From positions 1 to 10,173 of the forward strand of contig CALVKX010000062.1 in NCBI GenBank assembly GCA_944333375.1: 10,173 nt of DNA, given 5' to 3'. The notes below the pieces were generated by a model. That model had not been told where the DNA came from and did not search any database. It saw only the letters and a list, made by a program, of their open reading frames with translations. Numbering within the stretch: the stretch's first letter is position 1; each line of letters opens with the position of its first letter. Source of the stretch: an uncultured Eubacteriales bacterium (GTDB taxonomy: Bacteria > Bacillota_A > Clostridia > Christensenellales > Aristaeellaceae). Below, piece after piece: positions 7,556-10,173 of the stretch. Both the position numbers and the translations under genes were made by a program.

Positions 7556-9118
7556 TTGAGCACCACCCGCACCGCACGCTTCGTGCAAAACATGCTCTCC
7601 ACCGCCGTCTATCAGCTCACGGCGATGGTGATGGGTTTTATCACGCCCCGCCTGATGATCCTCTACTACGGCTCGGAGATCAACGGGCTGATCGTATCCG
7701 TAACCGAGTTCCTGACCTATTTCAAGATGGTGGAGGCCGGCCTGGCCGCCGCGGCCAACGTCGCCCTCTATGAGCCCCTGGCCCGGCGCGACGATGCGGC
7801 CGTCAGCGGCATCGTCTCGGCGGCGCGCGGCTTTTACAACACGGCCGGATGGCTCTTTGGCTTCATCACGCTGGCGTTTGCCGTCGCCTATCCGTTTTTC
7901 GTGCCCGTCACGGATCTAAACGGCATCCGCGTGAGCCATCTGAGCGTCATGGCGCTCATCGTCGCCATGGGCCTGTCGGGCGCTCTGGAATTTTTCACCA
8001 TGTCGCGCTACCGCGTGCTGCTCACCGCCGATCAGCGCACGTATGTGGTATCGCTGGCGTCGATGACCTCGCTTTTGCTCTCCACGGCGCTGATCGTGGT
8101 GCTGCCCTACCTGGGGCAGGACGTGATCGTGGTGCGCCTGGCGGCGTCGCTGACCATTCTGCTCAGGTCCCTGCTCCTGTCGCGCTACGCCAAAAAGCAT
8201 TATCCGCATGTGGACGTGCACGCGGCCCCCAACCGGGGTGCGCTGGCCAAGCGCTGGGACGCCCTGTATGTGGAGCTGACCAGCGTGTTCCAGCAGGGCG
8301 CCGGCGTGATCCTGGGCACGGTGGTCACGCGGGACGCGGGAATCCTCAGCGTCTACGGCGTCTATCACATGGTTACGGTGGGGCTGTGGGGCATCCTCAA
8401 GATGGCCACCACGGGCATCTATTCCATCTTCGGAAACCTTCTGGTCAGCGGCCGCAAAAGCGCCTTCCAGCGCGCCTACCGCGACTTTGAGTGCCTGTAT
8501 TACCTGGTGGTCAGCATCCTCTTCGGGGCCGCCGCCGTGCTGATCGTCCCCTTTGTCAACCTCTATACCCACGGCGTCACGGACGTCAACTACGACACGC
8601 CGCTCCTTGGCATGCTCATTATCGCCGAGGCCCTGACCAACCATGCCAAGATGCCCATGGACCTGATGATCTCCGCCAGCGGCAAATTCCGCGAGGTGCG
8701 TGCCCATTGCATCTGGCAGGTGGGCGTCACCATCGTTTCCGGCATGGCGCTGGGCCTGCTGCTGCTGCCTCTGGGGACGCTGAGCTCCCTGTGCGGCATC
8801 GTGGCGGGCGTGTGCCTGGGCAATCTGACGCGCACGGTTTTCCAGCTCAGCTTCGTACCCCGGGAGGTCACGGGCACTTCCTGGCGCAGATCCGCCTGGC
8901 GCATCGTCCGCATGTTCGTGACGGTCGTGGTCATCGCCGCGCCGTGCCTGATGCTGGTGGACCCGCCCCGGCGGTTCTTCACCTGGGCCATGTACGGGGT
9001 GATGATGACGCTCTACGCCACGGCGGTGTCGTTCCTCTCCGCCTGGCTGTTTGACCGAAAGGCGCTCAAATCGCTCATGGGGCGGCTTGGCTTTATGCTC
9101 AAGCGCTTTGGACACTGA
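7556..9118 (+). CDS. Polysaccharide flippase-like membrane protein (Wzx/MOP superfamily)
   Basis: A 520-residue polytopic inner-membrane protein, a typical length for Wzx-like exporters that flip lipid-linked glycans across the membrane. Many hydrophobic segments are visible (for example about 15-37, 97-117, 128-147, 164-184, 190-208, 315-337, 350-365, 388-405, 410-424, 452-467, 477-497), consistent with 12 or so transmembrane helices. The N-terminal stretch YYGSEINGLIVSVTEFL followed by KMVEAGLAAAANVALYEPLA closely resembles the opening helices of Firmicutes polysaccharide transport proteins. The start is TTG, supported by AAGGGAGA just upstream. Both neighbours downstream (LicD family and TagD-like) are surface-glycan enzymes, so the flippase likely exports the glycan they help build. 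The C-terminal end is strongly basic (RKALKSLMGRLGFMLKRFGH), as expected for a cytoplasmic tail. The glycan cannot be named. A general MATE-type exporter is the main alternative. Confidence 0.88.
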   Translation: MSTTRTARFVQNMLSTAVYQLTAMVMGFITPRLMILYYGSEINGLIVSVTEFLTYFKMVEAGLAAAANVALYEPLARRDDAAVSGIVSAARGFYNTAGWLFGFITLAFAVAYPFFVPVTDLNGIRVSHLSVMALIVAMGLSGALEFFTMSRYRVLLTADQRTYVVSLASMTSLLLSTALIVVLPYLGQDVIVVRLAASLTILLRSLLLSRYAKKHYPHVDVHAAPNRGALAKRWDALYVELTSVFQQGAGVILGTVVTRDAGILSVYGVYHMVTVGLWGILKMATTGIYSIFGNLLVSGRKSAFQRAYRDFECLYYLVVSILFGAAAVLIVPFVNLYTHGVTDVNYDTPLLGMLIIAEALTNHAKMPMDLMISASGKFREVRAHCIWQVGVTIVSGMALGLLLLPLGTLSSLCGIVAGVCLGNLTRTVFQLSFVPREVTGTSWRRSAWRIVRMFVTVVVIAAPCLMLVDPPRRFFTWAMYGVMMTLYATAVSFLSAWLFDRKALKSLMGRLGFMLKRFGH

Positions 9119-9119
9119 G

Positions 9120-9127
9120 AAAGGAGG
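9120..9127 (+). promoter_or_regulatory. Strong ribosome binding site for the LicD-family gene
   Basis: AAAGGAGG sits 7 bases before ATG 9135 and fixes that start. A longer in-frame frame from 9051 would overlap the flippase coding region by 68 bases and begin without comparable support. Confidence 0.8.
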
Positions 9128-9134
9128 CCGGTCC

Positions 9135-9905
9135 ATGTCGCTGGAGGAAAACCGCTACGGGATGCGCGACATACAGCGGATGCTGCTGGACATGATGGTC
9201 GAGATCGACCGCGTCTGCCGCGAAAACGGCATCGAGTACTCGCTTCTGGGCGGGACCATGCTGGGCGCGGTGCGCGACGGGGGCTTCATCCCCTGGGACG
9301 ACGACCTGGACCTGGCCTTTACCAAAGAGGCGCTGGCGCGCTTCATGGACGTCTTCCCCCGCCGGAGCGAGCGCTACACCGTGACCGATCAAGACACCTG
9401 GGTCTGCCGCGTGGTGCCCCGGGAGCCCATCAACGGCCAGCGGCCCTTTGTGGACCTGTTCCACTTCGAGCCCGTCAGCGCCTCGTCCCTGCCGCGCAAG
9501 ATCAAGGTCTTTCTGTTGCAGCTGATGCAGGGAACGCTCAAGCGGGGCGCGGACCTCAGCCGCTTCAGCACAAAAAACCGGGTGCTGCTTCGCTCCACGC
9601 ACCTGCTGGGCCTGCCTTTCACCCGGCGCTTCAAGCTGCGCGTCTACCGCTGGATCGGCTCGCACGTCGCCTGCGGCGACGGGAGCCTTCTGCACATCAG
9701 CGACGAGCAGTTCAGCTGCCTGGGGCTGACCTACCCGGCCTCCTACGCCCGCTCCTATCAGGATTACCCCTTTGAGGGGCACATGTTTCGCATGTGCACG
9801 CACTATCACGACATGCTCGTGCTTCACTACGGCGACTACATGACCCCGCCGCCGGAGAACGAGCGCGTTTCCAAGCACGACGGCCAGCGCGCCGCCGCCC
9901 TGTGA
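9135..9905 (+). CDS. LicD-family phosphotransferase
   Basis: A 256-residue LicD-family protein, which has a nucleotidyltransferase-like fold. Bacterial members attach phosphocholine or related alcohol phosphates to surface glycans, and the animal relatives fukutin and FKRP transfer ribitol phosphate from CDP-ribitol. The signature is intact: LLGGTMLGAVRDGGFIPWDDDLDLAF (about 37-62), with acidic residues D55, D56, D57 and D59 expected to bind metal, then RPFVDLFHFE (103-112) and the C-terminal HYGDYMTPPPENER (231-244), typical of the family. No transmembrane helix is evident, so it likely acts in the cytoplasm on a lipid-linked glycan. ATG 9135 follows a strong AAAGGAGG. It lies 16 bases after the flippase and 15 bases before a TagD-like CDP-glycerol-forming enzyme, so the donor could be CDP-glycerol; this is inference. 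No choline uptake or licC-type gene is seen in the window, though such genes might lie outside it. Confidence 0.92.
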   Translation: MSLEENRYGMRDIQRMLLDMMVEIDRVCRENGIEYSLLGGTMLGAVRDGGFIPWDDDLDLAFTKEALARFMDVFPRRSERYTVTDQDTWVCRVVPREPINGQRPFVDLFHFEPVSASSLPRKIKVFLLQLMQGTLKRGADLSRFSTKNRVLLRSTHLLGLPFTRRFKLRVYRWIGSHVACGDGSLLHISDEQFSCLGLTYPASYARSYQDYPFEGHMFRMCTHYHDMLVLHYGDYMTPPPENERVSKHDGQRAAAL

Positions 9906-9920
9906 GAAAGGCGGAAAAGC

Positions 9921-10173
9921 ATGAAGCGCGTCATCACCTACGGCACCTTCGACCTGCTGCATTACGGGCACATCAACCTCCTGCGGCGCGCCCGCGCCCT
10001 GGGCGATTACCTGATCGTGGCCCTTTCCACGGACGAGTTCAACCTCAACGAAAAAAACAAAATCTGCTATTTCCGCTACGAGCAGCGAAAGGAGCTGCTG
10101 GAGGCCATCCGCTACGTGGACCTGGTCATCCCCGAAACCTGCTGGGAGCAGAAGCGCACCGACGCCCACGACT
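9921..10173 (+). CDS. tagD: Glycerol-3-phosphate cytidylyltransferase (TagD-like), N-terminal part, cut by right edge
   Basis: The frame opens at ATG 9921 and runs off the window after 84 codons; complete TagD is about 130 residues. The family makes CDP-glycerol from CTP and sn-glycerol 3-phosphate for teichoic acid or other glycerol-phosphate glycans. The catalytic HxGH motif is present as HYGH (14-17) inside [15 protein letters not shown], followed by [15 protein letters not shown] (28-42) and [18 protein letters not shown] (64-81), which are very close to the known TagD pattern. The CTP-binding region farther on (RTEGISTT in Bacillus TagD) lies outside the window. AAAGG at 9907-9911 with a purine-rich stretch supports the start. 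It is 15 bases after the LicD-family gene. A cytidylyltransferase for another alcohol phosphate cannot be fully excluded without the remaining sequence. Confidence 0.93.
   Translation, partial: MKRVITYGTFDLLHYGHINLLRRARALGDYLIVALSTDEFNLNEKNKICYFRYEQRKELLEAIRYVDLVIPETCWEQKRTDAHD

Noticed and set aside
9051..9134. Longer N-terminal extension of the LicD-family protein
   Set aside because: It would overlap the flippase coding region and lie upstream of the strong AAAGGAGG site; conserved LicD sequence begins after ATG 9135.
7916..9136. Minus-strand open frame (406 codons) opposite the flippase
   Set aside because: The product is dominated by His, Gln, Arg, Asp and Gly, as expected for the reverse of codons for a membrane protein, and it lacks family motifs.
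9099..10169. Minus-strand open frame (356 codons) opposite the LicD-family and TagD-like genes
   Set aside because: Both sense genes carry intact family signatures and ribosome binding sites; the antisense frame crosses both.
1..10173. Mobile elements, CRISPR arrays, toxin-antitoxin or phage-defence genes
   Set aside because: No transposase, integrase, long terminal inverted repeats or repeat-spacer pattern is seen. The NYN protein was considered as a toxin, but its length, LOTUS-like domains and lack of a small antitoxin partner argue against it.

Overview
The window is gene-dense, GC-rich DNA with a strong preference for G or C at third codon positions. It carries nine genes or gene parts, all on the + strand, separated by gaps of about 15 to 95 bases and nearly all preceded by a good AAGGAGG-type ribosome binding site. 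This strong Shine-Dalgarno use, the Gram-positive style glycan genes (a TagD-like cytidylyltransferase, a LicD-family protein and a Wzx-like flippase) and the two-domain glutamine-dependent NAD synthetase suggest a high-GC member of the Firmicutes (Clostridia-like, possibly gut-derived). That placement is inference; there is no rRNA or other decisive marker here.

Layout: (1) 1-543, the C-terminal part of peptide chain release factor 3 (prfC), cut by the window edge. (2) 638-2461, the ribosome-associated GTPase TypA/BipA. (3) 2498-3889, a secreted protein of unknown function with a clear signal peptide. (4) 3904-4620, a GntR/HutC-family regulator with a UTRA ligand domain. (5) 4635-5624, a predicted RNA-binding nuclease with a NYN (PIN-like) domain followed by two OST-HTH/LOTUS-like domains. 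(6) 5641-7527, glutamine-dependent NAD synthetase (nadE). (7) 7556-9118, a polytopic polysaccharide flippase-like protein starting at TTG. (8) 9135-9905, a LicD-family phosphotransferase. (9) 9921 to the right edge, the N-terminal part of a glycerol-3-phosphate cytidylyltransferase (TagD-like).

Three functional blocks can be read. The first is translation (RF3 and TypA, two translational GTPases in tandem). The second is a mixed middle block: secreted orphan, GntR regulator, NYN-LOTUS protein and NAD synthetase. The third is a surface-glycan block (flippase, LicD, TagD), probably continuing past the right edge. In it TagD would supply CDP-glycerol, LicD could transfer the alditol phosphate to a glycan, and the flippase could export the lipid-linked glycan. 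I see no convincing intrinsic terminator or consensus promoter between the genes, so long polycistronic transcripts are plausible. No tRNA, rRNA, CRISPR array, insertion sequence or other mobile element is visible. No non-coding stretch exceeds 300 bases.

Most of the window is ordinary housekeeping sequence. The items most worth a second look are the NYN-LOTUS-LOTUS protein between a GntR regulator and nadE, the unidentified secreted protein, the LicD/TagD pairing, and a leader before typA that can form competing hairpins.
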